Below are positions 1 to 7,417 of a stretch of DNA of 21,786 bases, one piece after another. The notes beneath the pieces are model-generated. The model was not told the origin of the DNA and ran no database searches. It saw nothing but the letters and a program-made list of their open reading frames with translations. Made by a program: the position numbers and the translations under genes. The stretch comes from an uncultured Jannaschia sp. GTDB taxonomy: Bacteria > Pseudomonadota > Alphaproteobacteria > Rhodobacterales > Rhodobacteraceae. Every line of letters begins with the position of its first letter. Position 1 is the stretch's first letter. The stretch spans positions 1 through 21,786 of the forward strand of contig CALFSY010000268.1 in NCBI GenBank assembly GCA_937916365.1, in the 5' to 3' direction.

Positions 1-54
1 CGCGTGCCCATCGACATATTGCGCCAACAAATCAGGGCAGAGATGACACGTTAG
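1..54 (+). CDS. Possible 3' end of an unidentified gene (partial)
   Basis: Frame 1 is open from the window edge to a TAG at 52-54 and reads RVPIDILRQQIRAEMTR. Its mixed charged and aliphatic composition resembles a normal protein C-terminus. It would be convergent with the alkB-like gene, whose stop is at 110-112. Seventeen residues are too few to identify a family. Frame 3 is also open through the same stretch, to a TAA at 111-113, so the frame choice is uncertain. No terminator hairpin is visible between 55 and 109. Confidence 0.25.
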   Translation, partial: RVPIDILRQQIRAEMTR

Positions 55-109
55 CCATCACCCATTTTCCGCGTTCGAAACATGGCGCCCCTCAAAGAGG
101 AAATTATGC

Positions 110-1243
110 TTAATCCGCCACCGGAGTCACGTGTGCGTTGTAATACGCCCAATCGGTAATGTCGGCGTAATGGTGTGCGCGCCATGTCTCCACGCGCGGG
201 TTCATAACGCGCCGCCAAAGCGGCGGGATAAGCGCAACAATCGTCATAACCGCATACCCATAAGGTAATTGTGGCGCGACATCATCTGTATAGGTCTGCA
301 ATAATGGAAACCGGCGGTCCGGCTTGTAATGATGATCGGCGTGGCGCTGAAGATTGATAAGCAGCCAATTCGACGCTTTATGCGCCGCATTCCAACTGTG
401 GTGGGGTTTAACGTGTTCGTATGCACCATCTTGTAAATATCGCCGTGTAAGGCCGTAATGTTCGACATAGTTGGTCAATTCCAACTGTAAAATCGCAACA
501 AACGCCTGCACCATAAACAACCCCAAACCCAACCATCCGCCCAATATGAACGCCAATATCAACATCCCCGCCTGTAGCGCCCCATACCGCCAAAACGGAT
601 TTGCCCTATGCCACCAAGGCCGCCCTTGGCGTTGCAGCATCGCACCCTCGGCCCGAAACGCAGACATGCCACATTGCCATAAAACACGGGGGAAGAAACG
701 GTAAAACCCTTCATTATATCGGGCAGTTACGGGGTCGCGAGGTGTGCCAACATACCGATGATGCACCAACAAATGTTCTGATCGAAAATGAGAATAAAGC
801 ACACTGGCCAAAAGCAAATCTGCCAACCAACGTTCCAGCTTGGATTTTTGGTGCAGCATCTCATGGGCGTAGTTGATGCCAATCGCCCCTGAAATAACAC
901 CAACACCAATGAAAAGGCCCAGCTTTTCCAACCCGCTTAGATGGGCGGCGCGCGTGGCGTAATAAATCATCCCAAAAATTACCGCCGCCTGCACAGGAAA
1001 CCAAACCAACGTAATAAGGCGATACCAACCAAGCTGCTGATCGGTTGTGTCAAGATCCGCATCTTCCAAATTGAGGCCAATAAAAGCGTCTAAAACAGAA
1101 AACAAAAACCATGTGCTTAACGGCATAAGCATCAACCACCATCCCCCTTTGCTTGCAACAAAAACAACCAGAGGGATTAACAAAAGCGATATCCAAAACG
1201 GTAACGCACTTCGTAAGCGTGCGACCTGAGCGGCAGGGATCAT
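110..1243 (-). CDS. alkB: AlkB-type membrane di-iron monooxygenase (alkane 1-monooxygenase family)
   Basis: Integral membrane non-haem di-iron hydroxylase of the fatty-acid desaturase/AlkB superfamily. The family hydroxylates terminal carbons of alkanes or related chains using electrons from rubredoxin. The histidine boxes are all visible in the 377-residue product: HEMLH at 127-131, EHLLVHH at 156-162, the AlkB signature NYVEHYGL at 258-265, and LQRHADHH at 298-305. Hydrophobic segments lie near 13-50, 72-95, 104-123, 220-252 and 328-345. The ATG at 1241-1243 starts just before the first membrane segment. The gene follows mutY on the same strand after 55 bases. No rubredoxin, rubredoxin reductase or AlkS-type regulator lies in the window, so substrate and electron donor are unknown. 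Classification as an AlkB-family enzyme is secure; true alkane specificity is inference. Confidence 0.88.
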   Translation of the reverse strand: MIPAAQVARLRSALPFWISLLLIPLVVFVASKGGWWLMLMPLSTWFLFSVLDAFIGLNLEDADLDTTDQQLGWYRLITLVWFPVQAAVIFGMIYYATRAAHLSGLEKLGLFIGVGVISGAIGINYAHEMLHQKSKLERWLADLLLASVLYSHFRSEHLLVHHRYVGTPRDPVTARYNEGFYRFFPRVLWQCGMSAFRAEGAMLQRQGRPWWHRANPFWRYGALQAGMLILAFILGGWLGLGLFMVQAFVAILQLELTNYVEHYGLTRRYLQDGAYEHVKPHHSWNAAHKASNWLLINLQRHADHHYKPDRRFPLLQTYTDDVAPQLPYGYAVMTIVALIPPLWRRVMNPRVETWRAHHYADITDWAYYNAHVTPVAD

Positions 1244-1273
1244 GGCCTATTCTTTCAATATGAAGAGAATGGA

Positions 1274-1302
1274 AAGATTGCGGCAAATCTTAAATATGTC
1301 AA
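1274..1302 (-). promoter_or_regulatory. Candidate promoter with dyad upstream of alkB
   Basis: In the 55-base mutY-alkB gap a perfect -35-like TTGACA (1302-1297, minus strand) overlaps the mutY stop codon. Seventeen bases later comes AATCTT (1279-1274), a poor -10 that is also one arm of the perfect inverted repeat AAGATT-N6-AATCTT. This could allow alkB to be expressed separately from mutY and be controlled by a dimeric regulator. The weak -10 keeps confidence low. Confidence 0.3.
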
Positions 1303-2369
1303 TTCTGTTCCCACATCTGTTGCGCCACATCGAATGCCTTACGCATCACGGTGGGCAGTGCAGATCGTTGAAAATGCGCAACAGGATAAAATGTGCCGCG
1401 TAAGGGCGTGGCGTCTTGCGGCACTTCTGCAATCCGAAGTGACAATCGCAAGTGAAAGTGCGTGAATGTGTGGCGCACCTCGACCTCTGAATCGTGCCAT
1501 TGTGCGATAATCGGGGGGGATGGTTGGGCCGGCGTTTCGGCCCAATCGCTGCCCGGCCATCCCAACATACCGCCCAACAATCCTTTTGCGGGGCGCGTTT
1601 CCAAAAGCATCGCACCATCGGCACGTCGCACCACATAGGCAATACCAAAACGCACCGGTTTGGGGGTTTTCGGGGTTTTGTATGGCAAATCGGCGGCCAA
1701 ACCCCGCGCATGTGCCGCACAAACTATGCGCACCGGGCACAGGCCGCAAACCGGCGATCTAGGGGTGCATATCGTCGCGCCCAAATCCATCACCGCTTGG
1801 GCATGGCAACCTGGGCGGTGCACAGGCGTTAGGCGCGCGGCAAACGCCGTAAGATCCCGTTTGGCGGCGGGCAAAGGGGTTTCAACAGCAAAAAGGCGCG
1901 CCATGACCCGTTCTACATTGCCGTCTACCACAACCGCCGATTGATCAAAGGCAATCGCCGCGATCGCCGCGGCGGTATAAGGGCCGATACCGGGCAATGT
2001 GCGTAACCTGGCCTCTGTTTCCGGAAAAATCCCGTTGTGATCGGATTGCACCTTACGCGCGCATTTCAATAGGTTACGAGCGCGGGCATAATACCCCAAT
2101 CCTGCCCATTCTGCCATGACCTGTGCATCGTGTCCTCGTGCCAAACTGTTTACATCGGGCCACAATGCCACAAACCGCGAAAAATAGCCGCGCACGGCCG
2201 CAACTGTTGTTTGTTGCAACATAATTTCCGATAACCACACCCGATAAGGGTCTGGTCGTTCCCCCCGTGCCAGGGCGGCTGGTCCCACGCGCCACGGCAA
2301 ATCACGGGCATTTTTATCATACCATTCAAGCAAGGCTGCCCCGATATGGGTATTGAATGTTGTTTCCAT
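1299..2369 (-). CDS. mutY: A/G-specific adenine DNA glycosylase MutY
   Basis: Base-excision repair glycosylase that removes adenine mispaired with 8-oxoguanine. In 356 residues the catalytic Glu is E48 in SEIMLQQTT. The helix-hairpin-helix LPGIGPYTAAAIAA starts at 125. The catalytic Asp is D149 in VVDGNVERVMAR. The 4Fe-4S cluster ligands are C201, C208, C211 and C217 with the classical C-X6-C-X2-C-X5-C spacing. A C-terminal NUDIX-like 8-oxoG recognition domain follows from about 240, with TRPAKGLLGGMLGWPG. About ten extra residues before PYRVWLSE are common in alphaproteobacterial versions, from memory. The start METTFN (ATG 2369) fits the family. The gene is divergent from the DUF721 gene, with 70 bases between start codons. 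Confidence 0.97.
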   Translation of the reverse strand: METTFNTHIGAALLEWYDKNARDLPWRVGPAALARGERPDPYRVWLSEIMLQQTTVAAVRGYFSRFVALWPDVNSLARGHDAQVMAEWAGLGYYARARNLLKCARKVQSDHNGIFPETEARLRTLPGIGPYTAAAIAAIAFDQSAVVVDGNVERVMARLFAVETPLPAAKRDLTAFAARLTPVHRPGCHAQAVMDLGATICTPRSPVCGLCPVRIVCAAHARGLAADLPYKTPKTPKPVRFGIAYVVRRADGAMLLETRPAKGLLGGMLGWPGSDWAETPAQPSPPIIAQWHDSEVEVRHTFTHFHLRLSLRIAEVPQDATPLRGTFYPVAHFQRSALPTVMRKAFDVAQQMWEQN

Positions 2370-2439
2370 GGCCCCACAGGGTTGTTATTTGTCTATATCA
2401 TATATGAGAATAAATTGCGGTAACTGCAAAAAGATAGCC
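2370..2439. promoter_or_regulatory. Divergent mutY / DUF721 control region with palindrome
   Basis: This 70-base AT-rich gap must carry promoters for both directions. On the plus strand TTGTCT (2388-2393), a 16-18 base spacer and TAAATT (2411-2416) form a plausible promoter. On the minus strand TTGCAG precedes an AT-rich stretch (CATATATGATATAG) at roughly promoter spacing. TTGCGGTAACTGCAA at 2415-2429 is a 15-base palindrome with a single mismatched pair. It overlaps the plus-strand -10 and the minus-strand -35 and is a candidate operator shared by both genes. No known regulator consensus was recognised. Confidence 0.35.
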
Positions 2440-2952
2440 ATGGCACGCCCAAACACCCATTTTCCAAAACGCCGCAAACGCGGTTTTGAACGCGCAAGCG
2501 CCGTATTAACCACCGATATGCGCCGCCCAGCGGAAAAACGTGGGTTTGCCCAGGCGCGGATTTTGACCCACTGGACAGACATTGTGGGCGCTGAGATTGC
2601 GCAAATCGCACGCCCAGTAAAAATTAGCCACGGGCGTGGGTTTGGCGGCACCTTGATCCTGCTGACAACAGGGGCACATGCACCCATATTAGAAATGTGC
2701 AAAGATCAAATTGTTGAAAAAGTAAACGCCTGTTATGGATACAGGGCTATATCACGGGTGCGCATCACCCAAACCGCCCCCACAGAATTGACCAATACCC
2801 AAACGGCATCGCCATCCGACGACCCGCAAAGACAGGTGGATCCCGATCGTCTGTGCAATATCACAGCAGGTCTTGAACAGGTGCACGATGCAGACCTGCG
2901 CACCGCCTTGGGGCAACTGGCCCGCAATGTTTTAATCAAACCCAAAATATGA
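2440..2952 (+). CDS. DUF721 / DciA-like protein
   Basis: A 170-residue protein of the DUF721 family. Some members (DciA) bind the replicative helicase DnaB and help load it. The family core is recognisable at about residues 30-110: GFAQARILTHWTDIVGAEIA, then IARPVKISHGRGFGGTLILL, and a segment ending in the motif NACYGYRAISRVRIT. The N-terminus is rich in Arg and Lys (FPKRRKRGFER), consistent with nucleic-acid or acidic-partner binding. The frame is open upstream to an ATG at 2353 inside mutY. The ATG at 2440 was chosen because the earlier residues look non-coding and would overlap the divergent promoter region. The ribosome binding site is weak (AAAAAGATA). It heads a plus-strand run and ends 10 bases before the DsbA-like gene. 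Family assignment is good; a helicase-loading role is inference. Confidence 0.8.
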   Translation: MARPNTHFPKRRKRGFERASAVLTTDMRRPAEKRGFAQARILTHWTDIVGAEIAQIARPVKISHGRGFGGTLILLTTGAHAPILEMCKDQIVEKVNACYGYRAISRVRITQTAPTELTNTQTASPSDDPQRQVDPDRLCNITAGLEQVHDADLRTALGQLARNVLIKPKI

Positions 2953-2962
2953 GGATGAAACC

Positions 2963-3652
2963 ATGGATCGAAGGACATTGGTCTTGGGGGTGGGCGGTGG
3001 CCTGGCCGCGCTTGGTGGATATGCCGTAATTCACCCAATGGTGGCCGGAACGCCCCCGCTTTTGTCGGTTGGGGCGGCACACGCCCAGGACTCTGCGCCA
3101 CCGGCGGGGGCAGATACCGCCCCAAACGTGATGGAAATGGCCCTGGGCGATCCTGATGCGCCCGTTGAAGTGATTGAATATGCCTCGTTCACGTGCCCCC
3201 ATTGCCGTCGTTTTCATGAGGATGTCCTGCCACAAATCAAGGCAAACTATATTGACCAAGGTCATGTGCGGTTTATCGTTCGCGAGGTATATGCCAATCG
3301 CCCCGCATTGTGGGCCGGAATGGTTGCGCGCTGCGCCGGGGCAGAACGATATTTCGGCGTCGTTGACTTGATCTTTTCGCGCCAATCGGAATGGACGCAA
3401 GGCAGCCCGGTGGAAATTGCCGAAAATTTGCGCCGTATCGGGCGGCTGGTGGGATTGGATGATGCCCGCCTTGACGCTTGCCTAACTGATGCAGACATGG
3501 CCCAAGCCCTGGTTGACGCATCCCAAGCGCACGCACAAGTCCATGACATCCCGGGCACGCCATCCTTTGTCATTGATGGCGAACTTTATTCCAACATGGA
3601 TTATGAACGATTTGCGTCCATCCTTGATGACCGGTTGCAAACCGCCGAATGA
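2963..3652 (+). CDS. Periplasmic DsbA-family thiol-disulfide oxidoreductase
   Basis: A 229-residue thioredoxin-fold protein with an exported N-terminus. After MDRRTLVLG comes a Gly/Ala-rich hydrophobic stretch and a probable AHA-QD cleavage site near residue 41. The Arg pair followed by T-L-V is Tat-like but also compatible with Sec. The mature domain begins near MEMALGDPDAPVEVIEYASF, typical of the DsbA/BdbD-like group, with active-site CPHC at 78-81 (the DsbA dipeptide Pro-His). The cis-Pro loop is GTPSFVIDG at 198-206. It likely oxidises or isomerises disulfides in the periplasm. GAGGA lies just before the ATG as a ribosome binding site, overlapping the end of the DUF721 gene. The stop overlaps the next gene's start (ATGA). 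Which Dsb role it plays and its DsbB partner cannot be told here. Confidence 0.88.
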   Translation: MDRRTLVLGVGGGLAALGGYAVIHPMVAGTPPLLSVGAAHAQDSAPPAGADTAPNVMEMALGDPDAPVEVIEYASFTCPHCRRFHEDVLPQIKANYIDQGHVRFIVREVYANRPALWAGMVARCAGAERYFGVVDLIFSRQSEWTQGSPVEIAENLRRIGRLVGLDDARLDACLTDADMAQALVDASQAHAQVHDIPGTPSFVIDGELYSNMDYERFASILDDRLQTAE

Positions 3653-4812
3653 CCGCCCCCTTACACGGGCTGCGCGTTTTAGAATTGGCGCGCATTTTAG
3701 CAGGACCCTGGGCCGGGCAAAATTTGGCTGATTTAGGGGCCGAGGTTATCAAGGTCGAAGCGCCCGGCGGCGATGATACACGCCGCTGGGGGCCGCCGTT
3801 TGTGGATCGTGATGGCGATCACGCGGCTGCGTATTTTCATGGCTGCAACCGTGGTAAAAAATCCATAATCGCCGATTTCAAAACCGCAAAAGGGCGCGCG
3901 CGTGTGCGGGCCCTGGCGGCAGAGGCGGACGTTTTGATCGAAAATTTCAAATGTGGCGGGCTTAAACAATACGCGCTAGATTATGACAGCCTTTGCACAA
4001 TCAACCCTGGTCTGGTGTATTGCTCAATCACTGGATTTGGGCAAACGGGGCCATACGCCCACCGCGCAGGATATGATTATATTATCCAAGCCATGAGCGG
4101 TTTAATGAGCGTCACCGGCACCCCCGAGGGACAACCACAAAAGGTGGGCGTCGCCATCACCGATATTTTAACGGGGCTTTATGCCGTAAACGCGATTTTA
4201 GCCGCCCTGCGCCTGCGTGACCAAACGGGGCGCGGACAACACATTGATCTTGCGCTCTTGGATGTGGCAACGGCTGCCATGGCAAACCAGGCGATGAATT
4301 ACCTGACAACTGGTATTGCACCGCAACGCATGGGCAATGCACACCCGAATTTAACCCCCTATCAAGTGTTTGATTGCGCCGATGGTTGGATCGTGATCGC
4401 CACGGGCAATGATGCGCAATACCAACGGTTGTGCCGCATCCTGGGGTTGGCCGATATGGCCGATGCGCCAGAATTTCAAACCAATGCAGATCGGCTTGCC
4501 CATCGCGATGCCATGACACAACGATTGACCGCAGAAACGCTAAAATACCAAAAGGCCCATTTGTTACGCGCGTGCGAACATGAGGGCGTGCCCGCAGGCC
4601 CTATCAACGATTTGGCCGAGGTTTTTGCCGATCCACATACCCAATCCCGCGGTATGCAGATTGACATGGATGGTATTGCGGGTGTGCGCCCGCCTTATCG
4701 GTTTTCGAATGCCAATGTTGCGCTATCCCGCCCGGCCCCTAAGTTGGGCGAAGACGATGCCACAACGGGCTTTGCCCCGCGCCCGCCCACAACGCCCATT
4801 ACGTCAAAATAG
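3649..4812 (+). CDS. CaiB/BaiF family (class III) CoA-transferase
   Basis: A 387-residue class III CoA-transferase, a family that moves CoA between organic acids through an aspartyl-CoA thioester. The N-terminus GLRVLELARILAGPWAGQNL, then LGAEVIKVEAPGGDDTRRWGPPF, and the motif IENFKCGGL with FGQTGPY near 130 are classic for the family. The catalytic Asp is probably D205 in IDLALLDVATAA, by analogy with the formyl-CoA transferase motif. The length is normal. The start ATG overlaps the stop of the DsbA-like gene (ATGA at 3649-3652) and has no Shine-Dalgarno of its own, so translation is coupled. The 3' end overlaps the convergent lpxK by 14 bases. The substrate acid is unknown. Nothing links its chemistry to the disulfide enzyme upstream. 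Confidence 0.9.
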   Translation: MTAPLHGLRVLELARILAGPWAGQNLADLGAEVIKVEAPGGDDTRRWGPPFVDRDGDHAAAYFHGCNRGKKSIIADFKTAKGRARVRALAAEADVLIENFKCGGLKQYALDYDSLCTINPGLVYCSITGFGQTGPYAHRAGYDYIIQAMSGLMSVTGTPEGQPQKVGVAITDILTGLYAVNAILAALRLRDQTGRGQHIDLALLDVATAAMANQAMNYLTTGIAPQRMGNAHPNLTPYQVFDCADGWIVIATGNDAQYQRLCRILGLADMADAPEFQTNADRLAHRDAMTQRLTAETLKYQKAHLLRACEHEGVPAGPINDLAEVFADPHTQSRGMQIDMDGIAGVRPPYRFSNANVALSRPAPKLGEDDATTGFAPRPPTTPITSK

Positions 4813-5782
4813 CATTCAAACGTTTGTCGATCACGGCCCAATCGTCCAATTCCAACCTTACCGGAACGGCAATAACCTGCCCACGCCAGGCCGGTGGCAG
4901 GCGGGCGGCATCTTTTTCGGTGGTGACCATTTGCGCGCCTAAAGCATGGGCCTGCCGCGCCATGCGGGCCATCAAAGGTTGGGTTAGGGGCTGATGATCG
5001 GCCAATGCATGGGCCGCACAGACATTGGCGCCCATCCCCACTAGGGTGCTGAAAAACCTTTGCGGGTGGCCAATCCCTGCAAACGCCAAAACAGGCATTT
5101 CTTTCAATGACATCCCCATGGGTAGGGGGTGCAACGCACCAGTCAAATGCCGCCCTTGCACCACGTGTGCCCACACCTTGGCAAATTTTTGCTGCGCCTT
5201 TTGGGGGCCGATGGATAAAATCAAATCTGCCCGCGACAAACCGCGTGCAATGGGTTCGCGCAACGGACCGGCCGGAATAACCCGACCATTGCCAAACCCC
5301 CGCGCGGCGTCCACAACCACGATGGATAAATCATAATATAGCCTTGCGTTTTGGAACCCGTCATCTAGCAGCAAAACATTGGCCCCCTGTTTCACCGCGG
5401 CCTCGGCCCCTGTGGCGCGGTTTTTGGCGACCCAGACCGGCAAAAACGCCGCTAAAAGCAACGCTTCGTCCCCAACCTGACCTGCATCATGCCGATCGGG
5501 CAATACGCGAACCGGCCCTGCCAAAGCCCCCCCATGCCCCCGTGTTATGGCGTGGGGGGTCCATCCCCTTTTTACCAATCGCGTGGCCAACGCGATCACA
5601 GTAGGGGTTTTGCCTGTGCCCCCCGCTGTTAAATTTCCAACGCATATTACAGGCACGGGCATTCGTTGGCGTTGCCCACGCGCCAAACGTTGGCGCGTTG
5701 CAGCCGCATAAACAACCCCCAATGGTGATAACAAAACCGCCCAAACCCCCGCGCGTTGATACCAAAATGGTGGCGCACGCAT
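4799..5782 (-). CDS. lpxK: Tetraacyldisaccharide 4'-kinase LpxK
   Basis: Inner-membrane kinase that phosphorylates the 4' position of the lipid A disaccharide precursor to give lipid IVA. In 327 residues, a hydrophobic N-terminal anchor (VWAVLLSPLGVVYAA) is followed by the Walker A loop GNLTAGGTGKTP at 49-60. LLLDDGFQN, including the conserved DDGFQ, is at 137-145, and RGFGNGRVIPAGPLREP follows. The frame is open 13 codons further up, but the ATG at 5782 was chosen. It overlaps the waaA stop as TAATG, has AGGGGA about 8 bases upstream, and gives the family's usual MR-PFW beginning. It is the last gene of the pmbA-to-lpxK run and converges with the CoA-transferase gene with overlapping ends. 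Confidence 0.95.
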   Translation of the reverse strand: MRAPPFWYQRAGVWAVLLSPLGVVYAAATRQRLARGQRQRMPVPVICVGNLTAGGTGKTPTVIALATRLVKRGWTPHAITRGHGGALAGPVRVLPDRHDAGQVGDEALLLAAFLPVWVAKNRATGAEAAVKQGANVLLLDDGFQNARLYYDLSIVVVDAARGFGNGRVIPAGPLREPIARGLSRADLILSIGPQKAQQKFAKVWAHVVQGRHLTGALHPLPMGMSLKEMPVLAFAGIGHPQRFFSTLVGMGANVCAAHALADHQPLTQPLMARMARQAHALGAQMVTTEKDAARLPPAWRGQVIAVPVRLELDDWAVIDKRLNAILT

Positions 5783-7095
5783 TAGGACGTCCCCTGCCCC
5801 ATACGCCCACCGTCCAGACAATCTAGGATTAAGGTTGCGGCGCGTTCTGTTACATCGGCACCGGCCGACACCACCCCCAATGCGGCGTTGGTCATCATCG
5901 CCATGTTATCGGGCAACACAAGATCGCGGATCGCATCCCCCAATTCGCGTGACGACATTACCAACCGCGCTGCGCCGACCTTGCCCAACCTATGGTAAAT
6001 ATCGGCAAAATTATCGACAAAAGGACCATGTAAAATCGCCGATCCCAAAGACGCAGGTTCATACGGGTTGTGCCCACCAACCGGTTCCCATGACCCCCCA
6101 ATGAAACTTATCGGCGCCAGGCGATACCATAGACCTAATTCGCCAATGGTATCGGCTAAATAGATTTGCGTATCCAGCCCGGGCATTTCCCCAACCGAAC
6201 GCTGTGCAAACGCCCACGTTCCCGTGCGCAATGTTTCGGCCAATGCCTTACCCCGGCCAGGATGACGCGGCACAAGGATTAATAAAAACCGGGGATCGGT
6301 GCGTAAAACATCCCCATGTGCGGCAATGATTTTGGCCTCTTCCCCCGGATGAGTAGAGGCCGCCAACCATACCGAACGTTCCGATGTAACCGCGCGCATT
6401 TGGCGCAGCATATCTGCATCAACGGGTAAAAGAGGCGCGTTTTCCTTTAGCGATCCCGCAACCTCCATCCGGTGGGGGGGCATACCAAGGTGGCGAAAAT
6501 GAACCTCGCTTAAGCTATCTTGGATCAACGCATAATCGAAACGGCACAGAAGGCTTTGCACCATGCCACGCACAAACCGCCATTTCCGATAGCTTGCCGC
6601 AGATATGCGACCATTGACCATCAGAAGCGGCACCCCACGCGCGTGGGTTTCATAGATCAAGGTTGGCCACAAATCGCTTTCGGTCCAAATGGCAACGTTT
6701 GGGCGCCAATGGTTCAAAAAACGGGTCACAAATAATCGTGTATCCAGCGGCACGTATTGATGAATGGCGCGGTTTGGCAACCGTTGTTGCATCACCGTGG
6801 CCGATGTCACAGTGCCCGTGGTGACAAGAACGTATAAATTTGGCCGCCATTCCAAAAGATGGTTGATAAGCTCAACCAGGGCCGTTGCCTCACCCACGCT
6901 TGCGGCATGAAACCAAATCAGCGGCCCCTGTGGCCGGGGCACAGACGCGATGCCACGGCGTTCGGTGACCCGCGCGGGGTCTTCTTTGCCTGCTGCTAAA
7001 CGATCGCGCAGTTTGCGTTCGGCAAACCCGATGCCACCGCGGGCCGACCAGGCACGATAAAGGGTAAGGGCAATGGAACGTGTCACCAAGTGCAT
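5782..7095 (-). CDS. waaA: 3-deoxy-D-manno-octulosonic acid transferase (Kdo transferase)
   Basis: GT-B glycosyltransferase that adds Kdo from CMP-Kdo to lipid IVA at the inner membrane. In 437 residues, WFHAASVGEA at 61-70 holds the conserved Glu (E69). VTTGTVTSA follows at 91-99, and later come the donor-site segments LVPRHPGRG and FIGGSWEPVGGHNPYEPASLG. The frame is open 63 codons upstream, through the DUF4170 gene, but that stretch lacks family character. The ATG at 7095, 10 bases after the DUF4170 stop, gives the usual short hydrophobic N-terminus (MHLVTRSIALTLYRAW). The ribosome binding site is poor, suggesting coupling to the preceding gene. The stop overlaps the lpxK start by one base. 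Whether it transfers one or two Kdo residues cannot be read from sequence. Confidence 0.94.
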   Translation of the reverse strand: MHLVTRSIALTLYRAWSARGGIGFAERKLRDRLAAGKEDPARVTERRGIASVPRPQGPLIWFHAASVGEATALVELINHLLEWRPNLYVLVTTGTVTSATVMQQRLPNRAIHQYVPLDTRLFVTRFLNHWRPNVAIWTESDLWPTLIYETHARGVPLLMVNGRISAASYRKWRFVRGMVQSLLCRFDYALIQDSLSEVHFRHLGMPPHRMEVAGSLKENAPLLPVDADMLRQMRAVTSERSVWLAASTHPGEEAKIIAAHGDVLRTDPRFLLILVPRHPGRGKALAETLRTGTWAFAQRSVGEMPGLDTQIYLADTIGELGLWYRLAPISFIGGSWEPVGGHNPYEPASLGSAILHGPFVDNFADIYHRLGKVGAARLVMSSRELGDAIRDLVLPDNMAMMTNAALGVVSAGADVTERAATLILDCLDGGRMGQGTS

Positions 7096-7105
7096 CCGAC
7101 CGTTT

Positions 7106-7351
7106 CTAATTGCCCAATTCTTCGGTTGGGGCGGTTTCGACCTCTTCATCGCGTAATCGGTGAAGGTGCGCGATGAAGTATCGGGTGTGCGCATTATCGA
7201 CTGTGCGCTGTGCCTCGGCCTTCCACGCATTATAGGCGGTAGCATAGTTGGGAAATAAACCCACAATATGAATTGCGTTGACATCCCGAAATTCGTTTTT
7301 TTGCGGGTCGATCAATTCGCCGCCAAAAACAAGATGCAGGCGCTGGGTCAT
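7106..7351 (-). CDS. DUF4170 domain protein
   Basis: An 81-residue cytosolic protein recognised as DUF4170 by LHLVFGGELIDPQ, then IVGLFPNYATAYNAWKAEAQ, TVDNAHTRYFIAHLHRL. It has no signal peptide or membrane segment. The acidic tail (EEVETAPTEELGN) is likely disordered. The start at 7351 was preferred over one 14 codons upstream because AGGTGA lies about 5 bases before it and homologues begin near MTQRLHLVFGG. It sits 66 bases after cysQ and 10 bases before waaA, on the same strand. No biochemical function is known to me. The position beside waaA and lpxK suggests, but does not show, a role in LPS synthesis or its control. Confidence 0.82.
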   Translation of the reverse strand: MTQRLHLVFGGELIDPQKNEFRDVNAIHIVGLFPNYATAYNAWKAEAQRTVDNAHTRYFIAHLHRLRDEEVETAPTEELGN

Positions 7352-7417
7352 GGGATCACCTATGTTTGTGTTGTGGGTGGAACATGCGCGCACGTTGTAA
7401 GGCGTGCCACCGGCGGG

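Noticed and set aside
91..101. Short CCTC-AAA-GAGG hairpin between the window edge fragment and alkB
   Set aside because: Four base pairs only and no U-run; too weak to call a terminator for either convergent gene.
7096..7284. Upstream extension of waaA into the DUF4170 gene
   Set aside because: Those residues are the shifted frame of DUF4170 and lack Kdo-transferase features; the ATG at 7095 gives the usual N-terminus.
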